Part shown: piece after piece, positions 33,508-45,861 of the stretch | How positions within the stretch are numbered: position 1 is the first letter of the stretch | Layout of the letters: each line of letters starts with the position of its first letter | From: Selaginella moellendorffii | Taxonomy: Eukaryota; Streptophyta; Lycopodiopsida; Selaginellales; Selaginellaceae | Reading direction: 5' to 3' | NCBI RefSeq assembly: GCF_000143415.4 | Contig: NW_003314311.1 | Span: forward strand, 633,673 to 697,672 | Length of the DNA: 64,000 nt | Program-made: the position numbers and the translations under genes | The notes under the pieces: model-generated | What the model was told of the DNA's origin: nothing | Seen by the model: the letters and a program-made list of their open reading frames with translations, nothing else | The model's database searches: none

Positions 33508-36500
33508 ATGAAGATGTCCATCCAGGAGTTTGCGGCGAGCTCGGATGATGAGCGCATTCGCCAGTATCAAGCGCTTCAGTGCTCGCCGCCGCAAGGGGAT
33601 GCGGATGATTGGGGGTTCTTCTTCGAGCAGGCGTGCTTGGATGCAAGCTCTCGAAATTCTCTCTTGTAAGTGTTTTATTTTGTTCTTCATTTGTGTGTGT
33701 GAATCGTGGGAGTTTGCGGCGCGCAGGGCATCAAGCGCATTGAGGTGCCTGGGTTTCTTCATTAGCAACTGGAGCTATGTGGAAAAACTTCCAGGTACCC
33801 TTCGCCATCCTTCTTTGTTTTAACTCTTTTTCTCTTGCCAAAACCTTAGACGATCTGGCCTCTACAATTCTGCTAACTTTCGTGAAGATCGCTACTGGCA
33901 GCAGCGAGAAGGTTCATACACATTTTTTTCATTTCATGGCCTCGTTTTTTTTAGTTTTTTTCTCTGACCAAGCTGCTTCCTTCTGTGTAGTTGCAACTTA
34001 AACTTAGCATGTGGTGCGTTTCAGTCCAGCAATTCAAGGCTAGTATCATCGAGAATCACTTTGAAAACCTCATCAACGCTGTAGTGTGTGCGGTCAACAA
34101 CCATTTGGGTTCGCTTTCCGTGATCTTCGAGGCTCTACAGGTATGGCAAAAGTTTCATTTTAATTCTGTAACATTTTAGTTTCAGGCTCTTCGTTTCGTC
34201 GTTTTCATAGCACCAGCTAAAGCACGAGCGCATGCACACGTCTGGGCACCACCACTTTATACGAGGCTCGTTAGTATGGACAAAGCCGAGAGATGCATGG
34301 TTTCTCATGCCTTGGACGAGCTTCTAGTGTACATTCGGCCTTGCTCACTTTTGTTCTTAGAGGTACTCAGTTTGGTAGTGTTCCTTGCCTGACTTTGAAA
34401 TTGTGAATTTGAAAAAGGTTTGTGCCAACGATATACGCACTATGTTGCTGGCAAAGCTGATGAAAATGGTAGCCGCCGGTGGTCAAGTTGCTCCAGCAGC
34501 CATCAGCGCTTGGAAAATGTTTATCACATTGCTCGGTAGCCATCTTATCAGCAATAAGTCACTAGCAAATGAGCTGATCAAAGTTCCGGTGCTCGCATTC
34601 ACGAAGAACGAGGTTCAGGCCAGGATTGCAACTTATGTGCGTATGTCGATGTATGTCTGTGTTTTTCTAATACTTTTCCTCGTTGTCAGGACGCTTGGGA
34701 ATCGTTTATTGATGCAGTTATACCGCCTGACGACGCTCAGCCGAAGCGCCTCAAGCTCCTGTTGACGCCTATTCTATCTGCTATCAAGAGCGAGCGTGTT
34801 CTATCAGTCAAGTCCCGATATTGCAAGACATGGATACATATCCTGGAAGTGCTCGGTACGCGTTTGAACGATCCTCGAAACTTCAAGCACAGCGTTGTTC
34901 CAGTCATTCAAGCTGTCGTAAATGTCGACCCGGTGCGAGATCCGTGGGTTTGGCGAAACTGCATTGCACTGGTGGAAACGTATGCTTCGACGAACTTATC
35001 ATCGACACCAGACTTCACTCGACTTACGTTTGCAACGTCCGATATCCAAGGAGACCAGCCTCTGTTAGGAGAAGCAACGAAGTTGAAGCTCGAGCCATGG
35101 ACTCTCAAAGGTGTTGAAGTTCTTCAAGAGGTAATGAGGCTTTTCTGGGACTGTGGAATGAAGAGCCTGGAGGAAAAGAGAGACTGGAGCCTGGCTGCTG
35201 CCGCCAGGCTATGGTACATCATCGTGAAGACCATGGTGGCGGCTCAACACAGTCCTGAGCAGCGAGACGCTGTACATTGGCTCCTGGGATTCGCCGTCGG
35301 GCTTTGCAACGAGGAAAACTCTCCGAGCATTTGGAAGACTTGGGCATGGAACTTCTTTAGAGTTCTTATCGACGAGCTCGGACCCATGGTTTTAGCATCG
35401 TCCTTCTACAGAACTCCATGGCAGCGCTCTCGTACTTTATTATCTTGGACGGAGCATACGACTGTGCTGGTACGTCCGGTTGTGCACATGCTGGCTGCCT
35501 GGATGGACATGCTTCTCCGGGAACAAGTAGAGACGCCAGAAGAGTCTATTCTTCACGGGACTGAAACGCTTCTCTGTGCTTTAAGAGCACCTTTCGACGT
35601 CCTTGGAAGTGTTCAAGAACAGGTGGCCTGCTTAAGTCTGCTGTATTCAGCAGCTGGCGGTAAAAAACCGAAGATGGCGAGCGCGTTCCTTCTGCAATGG
35701 TGGAACTCGGTAGCAGAGCAGCTGCTAAACTACGTCGATGAAACTAGTGATATTGGTGGTGAAGGGGAAACTGGTTGTATATGCGACGCCCTTCTTTTCC
35801 CCGTGAAGTGCTTTTTCCAACCCGGAGGAAGAGAACTCAGCTCTACGAGAACACTTTGGATCCAGCTTTATGAAGCAACTTGGAGAGTTTCGTCGTTGAA
35901 AAATCGCAGCTTCCTGCAAGAGCTTTATCGACGGCTGGTTAAGCTTATTGACGAACAAATCTCAAGTGGTCTAAGGTTGACAGGTCTCACCGAATTTCTC
36001 GAGCTTGCGGGATTTGGTGTTAGTCATGCCCTCAGACAAGCAGACGTCCACAAATCCAAGACCGGGAAAAGGAGAAGCTTTAATGTTGCTGATGGAGAAA
36101 TGCGGGATGTTATCACTGTCGCAAACAGGTATGGTTTTATGCAACTTCGCATGCGGACTAACTTTCATCTTTTGCTGTTAATGCTTCAGGGTGCTGATGT
36201 TGGCAGGAACGGAGTGTCGCTCTACGATTAAAATCATAACAAGGTTAAGCTACTTCTAGTTCTTGATTCTTATGAGCTAAAGCTTGTCACAGGGTCCTGG
36301 AAGCACTGGCATTTTATAGCAAACGAGTCAGCAGTCAGCACAACGCCTTACGACTTCTACACGTAAGAGATTTTTCAGTCGAATAGAAAAAAAAGAAGAA
36401 GACCAACTCATTTCCCATTTTGAACGCACAGGTTCTCGAGAAGCCTTTGAACTTGTTACTGAGCGCCGACAAGAGCTTTCCTGCATCGTTGCTGGAAAAG

Positions 36501-37436
36501 CTTCATCAGTTGTGGGACGGCCTACTCTCCTGTCTTCAAAGGTGTCAGCCCGAGATGGTCTTCGACTCCGACCTTCTCTTTCTCCAGGCATCGAGCTTGG
36601 CCTGTGCATTGGAGCATCCGTATGATCCAATCTCGAACAGGACTCTGGCATTCTGGGAAGAGACTTACGCCAGGACGCCAGCCTTGAGCTATCCCAGCAG
36701 CCTTCTTCCATCACTAGCGAAGCTCAAAAGTCAGGTGGCGATCACTTTACCAGGACTAGTTGCGTCAGACCTCGAGCCATACACAACGCAAATCATGCCT
36801 GGTAGTCTGGACGCGCAGAGTATGGAGAACAGAACACCTGAGGCCACGCCACTCAAAAAAGTTTTCTCGGCAGCAGCAACAGGTGGACAAGTACTAGCCA
36901 CTGACGAGATCCCGAGAAAGAAAGTCCGGCTCAGCAATGCGGGACGAATGGAGATGGAAGATAAAAGCAGCGGCTACGTGGTTATCCCAAGCCAGCCTCA
37001 GAAGGAACTCGCTCTCACGGATCACCAGAAGGAAGTCCGGAAGCTCCAGAGGGAACAGGGAGCCGGAGTGAAGACTTACACCACCGTCGACTTCAGCCAG
37101 GCCGATTTCGATACTCCAGCGGACTCCCTCGACGTTGATGTCCTGGACAACGCTGTTGTGGACGAAGCACTCAAGCTCGCCGGGGATTTCACGGGTCCAC
37201 ACTCTCTGGAGCTTGCTCCAAGGAACCTCAAGGCTCAAAGAATTTACACGTCTCATGGAGGAGCCCAAGCGTTTGAGCGAGAAGAGGAGTCCTCGGGCGA
37301 GATTGGCGTGCTTGAGATGCTGTTGACGTGCTCTTGGGAGAAGTTTGATAAGGAGGATCTCAAACGTTCCAAGGCATTGCTAGAGCTTTTGCAAAGCAAA
37401 GTAGATCAAGCTTTGCTCTCAAGATGTCTTCAGTAA
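33508..37436 (+). CDS. RIF1: RIF1-like protein (Rif1 N-terminal helical repeats)
   Basis: Plant homologue of Rif1, a chromatin protein that controls replication timing and double-strand-break repair by recruiting PP1 phosphatase; the function is from the family. Ten exons join in frame: about 33508-33665, 33727-33794, 33850-33911, 33991-34140, 34186-34362, 34418-34636, 34690-36128, 36190-36243, 36293-36362 and 36432-37436, giving about 1133 residues. Recognition rests on SALRCLGFFI, MWCVSVQQF, WAPPLYTRL, the AWKMFITLLG and KRLKLLLTPILSAI blocks and TWIHILEVLG in the N-terminal half, and on RTLAFWEETY in exon 10. The C-terminal third is low-complexity and charged. I saw no clear RVxF-SILK pair for PP1. 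Introns are 45-80 bp with GT-AG ends. Confidence 0.72.
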
Positions 37437-37552
37437 TAAAGCAATTTGAGGCCGAGTAAATTTTATTTAAAAAACAAATAAAGGAAAAAAGGACCAAAAG
37501 TAGTTAAAAAGGTTAAAGAAAAGATTGCAAAGTATATTATAAAGGCCTAAAG

Positions 37553-38524
37553 TTATTTTGAGAAATAGGTAACATATGAAAGAATCTCATGTTTTAGATC
37601 TAAATTATCAAGAAACAAAAACAAAAACCCACAATGTAAAATAGGAAACGAAATTTTAAATAATACATCCTTGATGGTTATATGTATTAGTTGCCCACCA
37701 AATTTTGTTTTATAAGATACTAAATTACAATCATTTTGTAATGTAAGGTAAGTAAATAAATAGCAATGAGGGTTAGCTTTACAAAATTTGTTAATGGACC
37801 ACATCACTAATTTTTCGTTATTATATAAAACAAGATTACCATCTTTCTGAAGTACTAAAAAACATAAACCATAATATTCTTTTATATTTTGTGATCTCCA
37901 TAAAAGATTTTTTCCAGAATAAATAGAAATTTTACAATTTGATTCTACTAATAAAATGTTTTTGCCATTCCGAGATTGTATAAATTGACCTGTATATAGT
38001 ATATGATTTTCAAATGCAGAGTTTAAAGTGGTTATACTATTATCACAATTTTCAGTTTTATAATATTTTCTCAATGAAAAGAAAAATGTCATTATATTAT
38101 TAATGCCAAAAGAGGAGAAAGAGTACTGAATTTGAAAATTTTGATTAGTAACTTTACATGAATTAGCACGTGCATTTCTTATATCTTTTGAATAATCAAT
38201 AAGTAATCTTGTTAATCCATGATGTACTGTACGACCAATTACTAACTCATTAGTTTTTGGAAAGCATAATGATGGTATTCTTTGAAGTTGTATATTAACA
38301 ACTCCCATTTGATGGTTTAATTCCCAGTTTTTTGTATAATCTTGGGGATATTTATTGTTTTGACCAATTGTAGATATAAGAAAATCTATATTATCTACAA
38401 TCATTCCAGTTACTTCTTCAGTTAAACTATTATTTCTAATAAACTCAATGTTTGATTTAGTATAAACTAATTTTGAAGTTAAAATAATTATATAGGAGAG
38501 AAATATAAATTTAAAATATGACAT
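37553..38524 (-). CDS. Secreted bulb-type (GNA-like) lectin, very A/T-rich, probably frameshifted
   Basis: The frame of 323 codons starts with a signal peptide (FKFIFLSYIIILTSKLVYT). Residues 25-165 match nothing I know. From about residue 175 a bulb-type mannose-binding lectin domain follows, with the sugar-site motifs LQKDGNLVLYN and LQNDCNLVSYK (QxDxNxVxY type, the second with Cys for Gly). The third part of the fold, IWWATNTYN, is encoded one frame away near 37700, where it ends at a stop at 37656-37658. The frame given here therefore runs into out-of-frame sequence after an A-rich run (about 37705-37715). There are no introns. Base composition is far more A/T-rich than the neighbouring genes and third positions are mostly A or T. 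Confidence 0.7.
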   Translation of the reverse strand: MSYFKFIFLSYIIILTSKLVYTKSNIEFIRNNSLTEEVTGMIVDNIDFLISTIGQNNKYPQDYTKNWELNHQMGVVNIQLQRIPSLCFPKTNELVIGRTVHHGLTRLLIDYSKDIRNARANSCKVTNQNFQIQYSFSSFGINNIMTFFFSLRKYYKTENCDNSITTLNSAFENHILYTGQFIQSRNGKNILLVESNCKISIYSGKNLLWRSQNIKEYYGLCFLVLQKDGNLVLYNNEKLVMWSINKFCKANPHCYLFTYLTLQNDCNLVSYKTKFGGQLIHITIKDVLFKISFPILHCGFLFLFLDNLDLKHEILSYVTYFSK

Positions 38525-41500
38525 TACTCAAGAAATTTAATTTTTAATTAAATAATATTTACTTGTCTAAGTCTATAATATTTACAATTATCTTATTTTT
38601 TCGGTAGAATTCTTAATTCACATAAATTAAACATTTGACCTATTATCTATGTAAAACGAACAAATGCAAAGCTTTAGAATATACTTTTAAAATACATTAA
38701 TTAATATATTTATAAACTACATTTAAAGTTATTTTATTTATTAACGGAGTATTTTCATTAAAATATAGATTATTATTTTGGAAAGTAAAGTAAAAAATTC
38801 TTTTTAAAAAAGTTTAATTTAAACTTTTCTATTGCTAATATGACCCTTTAGGGTTTATAGTTAAAGTTTTAGGCAATTGAGAGCTCGTCCTCCACGGGCT
38901 TTCTTTGAGAAAATGCAAGTGTGTGTCAAGAGCGACCTGGAAATCGCGCTGTCTTGTTTTGTAGAGGACCGGCAGCTACACAAGCATTGGAAGCTAAGAA
39001 CCAGAATAGAATGCCAACAGCGAGGACACAGCTTTGGAGCGGTGTGGAGGCCAAAGTCGAGCAAATCACAGAGGCTCATGAAAAACAATATGTTTCGTAA
39101 ACGATGTCCCTTTGTTCTCATAAATATGTAAACTCGGCTAAGACGCTTGGTGACTGCCGAGAAGAATAGCGTGTACAAGCAGGGAACAAGGATCTGTGGC
39201 TCAGAAGATGCGGCTTTGGAAAGGATGCTTTTGAAAACTCGCAAGGAGAACTTACGATCGTGTAATCAGTTTTTTCGTTCAGCCGCTTGTATAGACATAG
39301 GGCTTTTTCTTTCTTGCAGGCGATGCTTGAGATGAAACGCCATGAGGTTAGCCAAGAAAGAACAGCCACCGATTGAAGTTCTCGTATGTTTTTATCCAGA
39401 TAAACAAGCTGGAACAGGCTTGCGAAGTACGAGGAAGTTCAGTCGAAGTACAACTGCTTGTTCCGTCCTGTGGCTGATCAAGTCTATGGCGATCCTGAAA
39501 TTTTTGGCGAGATGAGGCCGAATGTAATGAACTGTGAAAAACTGTTTAGTATTCCGTGACCTTACAACTCCCCCTCCAGACAACGAGACAACTCAAGAAG
39601 AAAACTTGAGATCTCCACCGCTTGTAAGCGACATGATCATCCCGGACAGTGGAGGATGAGATTCCAAGAGAAGAGATTTCCTGTAAGAGAAAATAGCAAA
39701 CGTCAGCTGATCGTCGAAAGCATCACACTCAGAATCAGAAGGCTTTATATGTCGTCCTTGTCATGACCGACTTGTGGTGGAGCGTCTCGTTACCAGGTTG
39801 CCGTTCCAGGAGAGCATTTTTTTCCTTCATTTTCTTGAGTGGCTTATGCGTATCTCCTGATGGTAGTCACCTTGCATTCGTTCTTTCGGGGATGGACAAG
39901 GTACTCCTTTCTACTTGGTTTATCGCGTAATGAAAGCAAATCTCTCACAGGAGGAGTGAACTGAGACTTTGAATTGCGAGCATGCAAACGCCAGAGAGCT
40001 TATTGGACCTCCAGACTACTGCCTTAATTCCGTATTCGATTCGTAAGCACCTATGTGATGTCACGCCGCCATGTCCCAACAAGGTTATCAACGAGGAAAA
40101 TCGGGATGTACCAGGAGCAAGCATATGACGAAGACGTTTCGATTATTATGCTACCAGCGAGCTCCTCCTCGTGACCGTCATCTGCTGGTACCTTTTCAGT
40201 CCGATTTCCCAAGGTGTGGACGAGATCAGGACGACTTGTACGAGAAGTCGCTGACTTGCCGCTCGCATAGATATGATATACCAATAGCTCATGACAGCGT
40301 TCGTCAAGGTCATCCCCTGTTGGTAAGAAAAGAATGTTTTTTTTTCTGTCTTCCTCATTATATGTATATATGTGTTCTACAGGGTGGAAGTGGAGACATA
40401 GTGTACACACTTCGTGATAGATTCTAGTGAAGCATAGTAACCGGAGATTCTTCAGAAACTTGATCTTCGCTACGGGTACGTATTGTGTTGCTAAAGTCGA
40501 GTCGTTTGTGATGTGTGTTCTTGGCTGGCGTGCTGTTCGATAGATCGTCGGAAGATGTCTACTCAGACCCCAGCTCTCTGGTGTTGCGCAGAACCTCGTT
40601 TGGGACTTACGTTCTGGCTCAAGTAAAGACGAGTGATGGTAACAGGAATCTACTGCTTGATGGCAACGGGCAACTCCGGAAGGAAAGATACCGTTCCTTG
40701 GTCTTCTCAACATGTAAGCTCGGATGCCTCACTTCACTCGCTGTTGATTTCGCAAACTCTTTCCTTGCAGTGCGGATTTGGCAAAGCCAGAAGGACAAGT
40801 ACTCTCGACGTGGACAAGCTGCGAATGCTAGCCTCCACTGTACTTTCTTTTGTTTTGGCCCGATAAGAATGCTGTTCACGTCACAAACTTTCCGCATCCT
40901 TACCCGCAGCTTGTCAGCCTCCAGAAATTCGATATCCTGCTCTGATGGTGTGCAGCTAACAGCAACGCTCTACTTACCACCCCCAATCCTGGTGCGTAAG
41001 CCACACTCATAATGTTGACCTCTACAGTCCACAACAAGGTTGGAGCAGGAACCTTCCGGATTGAGAGCGTGTTGCTCTCCAACTAACTTCTCTGTGAAAT
41101 CCACAAGGCTGAAGCTGTCAAGTAGTCCTCCTTGTTTTCAACACACTCGCATTAAGATGTATCTCGCCGTCAGTTCTCCGCCTTTCCCTTCGTCCTCAAA
41201 ATGCTCGTCACGGCTTTCTTCCCGTGCCTGACATCGTTCCGGCCTCTACAAGCCCCCAGCAAGGACTTCCACTCGACACCATCCGCCGCAGACAATGCCG
41301 GATCCCACAGACATAGCTCATATATCCTGCAGCTTACTCCGCTGCCAGACCACCTTGGGGAACGGTGCCGATAGCCAGACGTGCATTCAGGACGGCAAGT
41401 GCTTGTTCCCGGCTCACTTTCTGCACACCCTCGCACAGCTTCTCAACGTCCCAAAAAGCACTCTCCGCCAACCAGCTTACAAGCAGCCACAGATCTTCAG

Positions 41501-42300
41501 CTTCACACTTTGGCACTGCATACCTTTCCCGACAGACTGCATCCAGGACCCGAGACTTCTGCCTGTCTTGAAGAATAACGCGGCTGTCACGCCCTCGACC
41601 CCTCCACATCTTGCAGTGCTGCTCCAAGGCAACAAGCCATATCCCCTGCATGCCTTTTGACCTTCAGGGCAGTTCTTTTCCACCAAGCTTGCAAAGTGTG
41701 GGAGCATGGAGAGAGCTCGTCGAAGATAGAGTTTCGAAACGTTGTGTCGTGCAAGCCTCCCACTCCTCCGCAGAATGCCATCACCCCTAACTTGGAAGTT
41801 GCAGTAGAAAACGAACACGCCCTCTTGCTTTAGCTCAGTAACACTCCCCTTGACTGGACAATCAGAAAGCCGTTCATATACTTCGGCTTTGTCTGAGGTG
41901 CTCTGAATGGAGCTTTCGTACTCCTTCGTCGAATTGGTGCAAAAGGTGGTCCAAGGTTGGCAACTCCTTCGTACTTCACACTCCAGGCAGAGTTGAGGCC
42001 GATCATTGCGTCCCATTTAGAAGTGTCTCCACATTCAGCAACAGAATGTGGAAAGCTCTCCAGTCGCATTGCGTCATTCTCCTGAAATTTCCTCTTTTTC
42101 TCTCAAAGAAGGTAGTTACCTTCTTTGATCAAGTTTTTGCTTGTGTTAGGGCTATTTATTGCATATGGTTGCATCTCTTGAAACTTTCACTTTTTGTTAA
42201 ATTGCCATAATTCAGCATATTAGAACAACATTTTTACCTAAACACTAACCCTAAGCCTTGAATTCAAATTTAATTAGAGAGAAAAATAGAGAGAAAGCAG
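38525..42300. other. 3.7-kb stretch without an assignable gene
   Basis: Positions 38525-38860 are A/T-rich. From 38880 the composition returns to gene-like and many short frames occur on both strands, for example 38877-39131, 40515-41012 (plus) and 41477-42016, 41334-41651 (minus). Some look protein-like (KYEEVQSKYNCLFRPVADQ near 39430-39480; LWLLVSWLAESAFWDVEKL near 41440-41500 on the minus strand), but stops and frame changes are frequent and I could not chain them with credible splice sites. It is probably a decayed gene or genes, or exons I cannot resolve. Confidence 0.4.
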
Positions 42301-43203
42301 TTAGTCCGACTGAGACGAGAACACGTCCTTGACAGCCGAGGCCGCAGTGAGGTAATTGAGCGTGTTCCTCAGCGTCTCCTTCTCCCTCTTCAACCGCAGC
42401 CCCGTGTCCTCCAGCTCCAGCAACGCCTGCTGCTCCAGCGGCGCCCCCTCGAACGTACTCCCCACCCAGAAACTAAACGGCGTCGGGAACAAGTTCTTGC
42501 GCAGGTCCTCCGGCGTCTCCTTGTCGCCCTTCTTGTTCATCCTGTTCGACAGCCGGATCACGTCCTTCATGTACGCCTCCACCTCGCTTGCCAGCTTCTC
42601 CAGATCCTCCTCCTCCTCCCCATCCTCCTTCAAACGCTGCGGAGGCTTGTCCTCGATCCACTCCACCTCCGCCACCAAGTACGGCGACGTTCTCACCACG
42701 CTCGCCACCCGGAACCTCTCCTGGCCCTTGCAAATGAGGAAGAAGCGATCGTCCACCAGCCTCTCGTGCTTGATCACCTCGCCCACGCAGCCGATCTCCG
42801 CCAGCCCCGTCGATCGATCCGTGAACACCACCCCGAAGCGCAGATCCGTCTGGAGCAGCGTGTGCATCATGATCCGGTAGCGGAACTCGAAGATCTGGAG
42901 CGGGAGGATGGCGCCCGGGAAGAGGACCAGCGGGAGTGGGAAGAGAGGGAGCTCGACTGGACTGGGACTTCGATCATTCTCTGGCGATGGCGATGGCGAT
43001 GGCTTGGAGGAGGCGTTGCATCTGTGAGGCCTGGACGAGGGAGCGCATTTGGATCGGCGGAGAGGAGGACTGAGAGAGGAGATCTTTCTGGATGCGGCCC
43101 TGGATTTCTGCCCTAGGAGATGCCCGGGAGAATCCGGGCTCCTGGAGAGAGCGAGAGGATTGGACGATGGAGCGGGAGCTAGAATCGCCGGCATTGGCAA
43201 CAT
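42301..43203 (-). CDS. LON substrate-binding-domain protein, probably plastid-targeted
   Basis: A single exon of 300 codons. The open frame continues upstream without an ATG, so the start is the ATG at 43203 (MLPMPAILAP). Residues 1-75 are rich in Ser, Pro and Arg and poor in acids, like a transit peptide. The LON N-terminal domain follows: LPLFPLPLVLFPGAILPLQI, FEFRYRIMM, RFGVVFTD, EIGCVGEV and the acidic loop EDGEEEEDLEKL. The AAA and protease parts of true Lon are absent. Such stand-alone LON-domain proteins of plants and cyanobacteria are of uncertain function; substrate recognition for proteolysis is a guess. It ends about 370 bp from the PIN stop codon on the same strand. Confidence 0.85.
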   Translation of the reverse strand: MLPMPAILAPAPSSNPLALSRSPDSPGHLLGQKSRAASRKISSLSPPLRRSKCAPSSRPHRCNASSKPSPSPSPENDRSPSPVELPLFPLPLVLFPGAILPLQIFEFRYRIMMHTLLQTDLRFGVVFTDRSTGLAEIGCVGEVIKHERLVDDRFFLICKGQERFRVASVVRTSPYLVAEVEWIEDKPPQRLKEDGEEEEDLEKLASEVEAYMKDVIRLSNRMNKKGDKETPEDLRKNLFPTPFSFWVGSTFEGAPLEQQALLELEDTGLRLKREKETLRNTLNYLTAASAVKDVFSSQSD

Positions 43204-43572
43204 CGCGGCCACGATCGTGGATATTTCGGCTAGACGAGGCTCATCGAGGCGCAGGCGATGGCGATGGGACTGACGGCGCTGCTGCTGCTGCTGCTGACAC
43301 AAACCCCGGATTTCGACCTTGCCGCCATGGCGCTGGATGGATTGGAGCCGACGACGTACCTGATCGATGCCGCCGACGATCGAGCGCCTTGGAGCCGCCC
43401 TGGCCCTCGCCGCGTGTTCTTCGCCCGGAAAGATTCATTGTGGTGAGGGGCGCCGCCGACGTGGCGCAATGTGAGACACGCCTGGGGAATGCATCGCTGA
43501 CCTACACGTGGACGGCCCGGATGAGCTTAAATCGTCCTAATAGATGCACGTAAAATCTGGCAACTGTATCAA

Positions 43573-45861
43573 CTATAATCCCAGAAGCACGTAATAGAGC
43601 AGTGTGATAGGAAGCGATACGAGCATACCAAAGATGACTCTGATAAAAATTGCAAGCACGAGTTAGCTCGTAAGCAAATAAAGCAAAGCAAAGCAAAAGA
43701 CTTACGCAGTGCTCAGGACGTCTGGATGCACATTGTACTCTTTAGCAAAAACGAAAGGGACAATACCTTGCGGCAAGGCAGCCTGATAGAACACGAAATG
43801 GAAAGAAAAGAAACAATCCTTTTGTGAGAAACGAAAGAAAGAAGAAACAAAGTATTCTTGCCTGGACAATCGACGCTCTCAAATCCATATTGCGAAGCCC
43901 CGCTGCGATTGAAGTAGCCGACATGATCGCGGGGCTGGTCACAAACCTGATAACCATTCCGATTATCGTCATCGACGTCCCGCACGCGAGTAGCTTTGGT
44001 TGCAAAGCCATGAACAATCCTAGGATTTGCTCATCGAGTTTGTCAAAGAAAAACAGAAGAAGAAGAAACTCACCCAAGCTAAACATGGCCATTCCAAGCC
44101 CGGCGTCCGATAGAATCGTGATGGAGCCTTCGATAATCTTTGGCATGCGGAGGTTCCATCTGAGTTGCAAAAAACAGTGTGAGTTGGAGAGGTGTAGCTT
44201 TCACTTCGAGAAAAGAAAAAGAAAGAAAAGAGAGAAAAGAATCTTACCGGAAGGAAATGAGTGCCCACGTCAAGCCCAGTAAGCTCGAGTACGTGTTTGG
44301 ATTCCGAACAAGCTTCCTCCACACCATGTCCAGGATGAGCTTCGTCATCACAGCTGTAGACGGCATGTCCGGATCGTCTGGCAGCTTTGCAGCAGCATCC
44401 TTTGATGGTAGAAAAGTTTTGATCCATGGCCTGTTCCTTTCCGCTGGAGTCTGAACAGCAGCAGCAGCACTTCCATCCGGTCTTGTCACTGCTTCTTCGG
44501 GAACTAATAACAGAGAAAGAGAGACAGAGAGTATGAGCACAAAACAAAGAAAAACGAGTTTGACAATCAAACAACCAATCAAACCAACTGGACATACCTT
44601 CCAGCGTTGTTTCGTGTGACATGAGAACTTTCTCGTCCTTCCGCCACAAGAGCTTCGCCGGAGCAGCCACCGACGCTGGCGACCTCGGCGACGTACTCGC
44701 ACTCCACACGAACATCTGGAGCTCTTTCGCATCGTAGTCCAAGTTGGAGGACGCGCCCTCCTCGTTGTTGTCCTTCTTGGTGATCTGCACCGCCGTCTGC
44801 GAGAAGCCCTGGTTGCAAACCAAGTGCCGGAAGTGGTCGTCAAAGTTTGGAGTTCCTCGGCCGCCGCCACCTCCAGTTCGGTACATGTCCAGCGGGAAGA
44901 TATGATCGTCCCTGACCGAGATGACGGCCTCCCGAGGAGTGTGTACGTTGGACGACTGATTCGACGACTGGAAGACCGAGTCGAGCTCCTGGAGACGAAA
45001 CGGACTGCCACTCCGGCTGCCGGACGTCATCAGATAGAAATCACTCCGGTCGCTGCTGCGATGGAAGCTGTGCCCCGGAGTCAAGACGCTCGAGGAGTGC
45101 ACCGAGTATATCTCCGCGTTGCTCAGGTCCGAGGCTCCGGGAGTGCTGGCCTTGGAAGAAAACGCCGTGCTCGTCATCGCCGCCGGAGGAAAGAACGGAT
45201 TTTTCGTCGCAGGAGCAGTGCGAATTGGTGGTGGCGAGCGCTTGAGCTGGACGTAAATCTTGCCATCTTCTCCCACGGAGGCCTCGGTGGTCAGGCCTTC
45301 CTTGAAGCTGAGAGAAACCACGTCCGGATCGGCCTTGACGGAGGCGATGGCAGCGGCGGGCTTTGGAAACTTTTGCGCGACGAGGATCTTTGCGCTGCGG
45401 TACTCGAACAGGACGAGGAGGAGCGTGTACCAGACAATGCACTGGAGGACGACGGCTTGGACGACGAGCCTGGAGGGGTCGCCACCATACATGGCGTTGA
45501 GCAGCGGGATTCCCATCACCAGCGTGTTCGGAAGCGTCGCCAGCATGAAGAGAGTGATCATCCACTCGAGGCTGCCGCGGCGCGAGTATCTCGTCCAGGC
45601 TCCCAGGACCGCCAGGACGATGATCTTCTGGAGAGCGTCGGCGAGGACGAACTTGAGGCTCATGTCGTAAGGATTGTTGTGAGCGATGATCTGGAAGGAG
45701 AGGAGCGGCACCGCGAAGATGGCGACGAAGCGGTTGATGCCGGAGCACTGGTCAGGCGTGAGGATTCCCCACCACCTCACGGAGGCGTAGGCGAGGAGCA
45801 TGGCGACGTAGAGTGGAACCATTGCCGCCATGACCGTGTAGAACTCCGCCGGACTTATCAT
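43573..45861 (-). CDS. PIN: PIN-FORMED auxin efflux carrier (long-loop)
   Basis: Exports auxin across the plasma membrane. Six exons join in frame to 635 residues: about 44598-45861, 44248-44503, 44074-44159, 43862-44019, 43706-43782 and 43573-43639. The start [20 protein letters not shown] and the block [20 protein letters not shown] are diagnostic. Five N-terminal and five C-terminal membrane helices flank a hydrophilic loop of about 270 residues rich in Ser and Pro with [13 protein letters not shown]. The C-terminal half contains [49 protein letters not shown] and [15 protein letters not shown]. The long loop indicates the canonical, polarly localised type. Introns are 60-95 bp; the one after exon 4 has a GC donor (CAG-gcaaga) instead of GT. 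Confidence 0.96.

Noticed and set aside
40515-41012. Possible second bulb-type lectin (LLLDGNGQL)
   Set aside because: Only one weak motif and no supporting repeats; neighbouring frames are broken.
43258-43446. Plus-strand frame with signal-peptide-like start (LTALLLLLLTQTP)
   Set aside because: The leucine run comes from a CTG microsatellite just upstream of the LON-domain gene on the other strand; there is no continuation or similarity.
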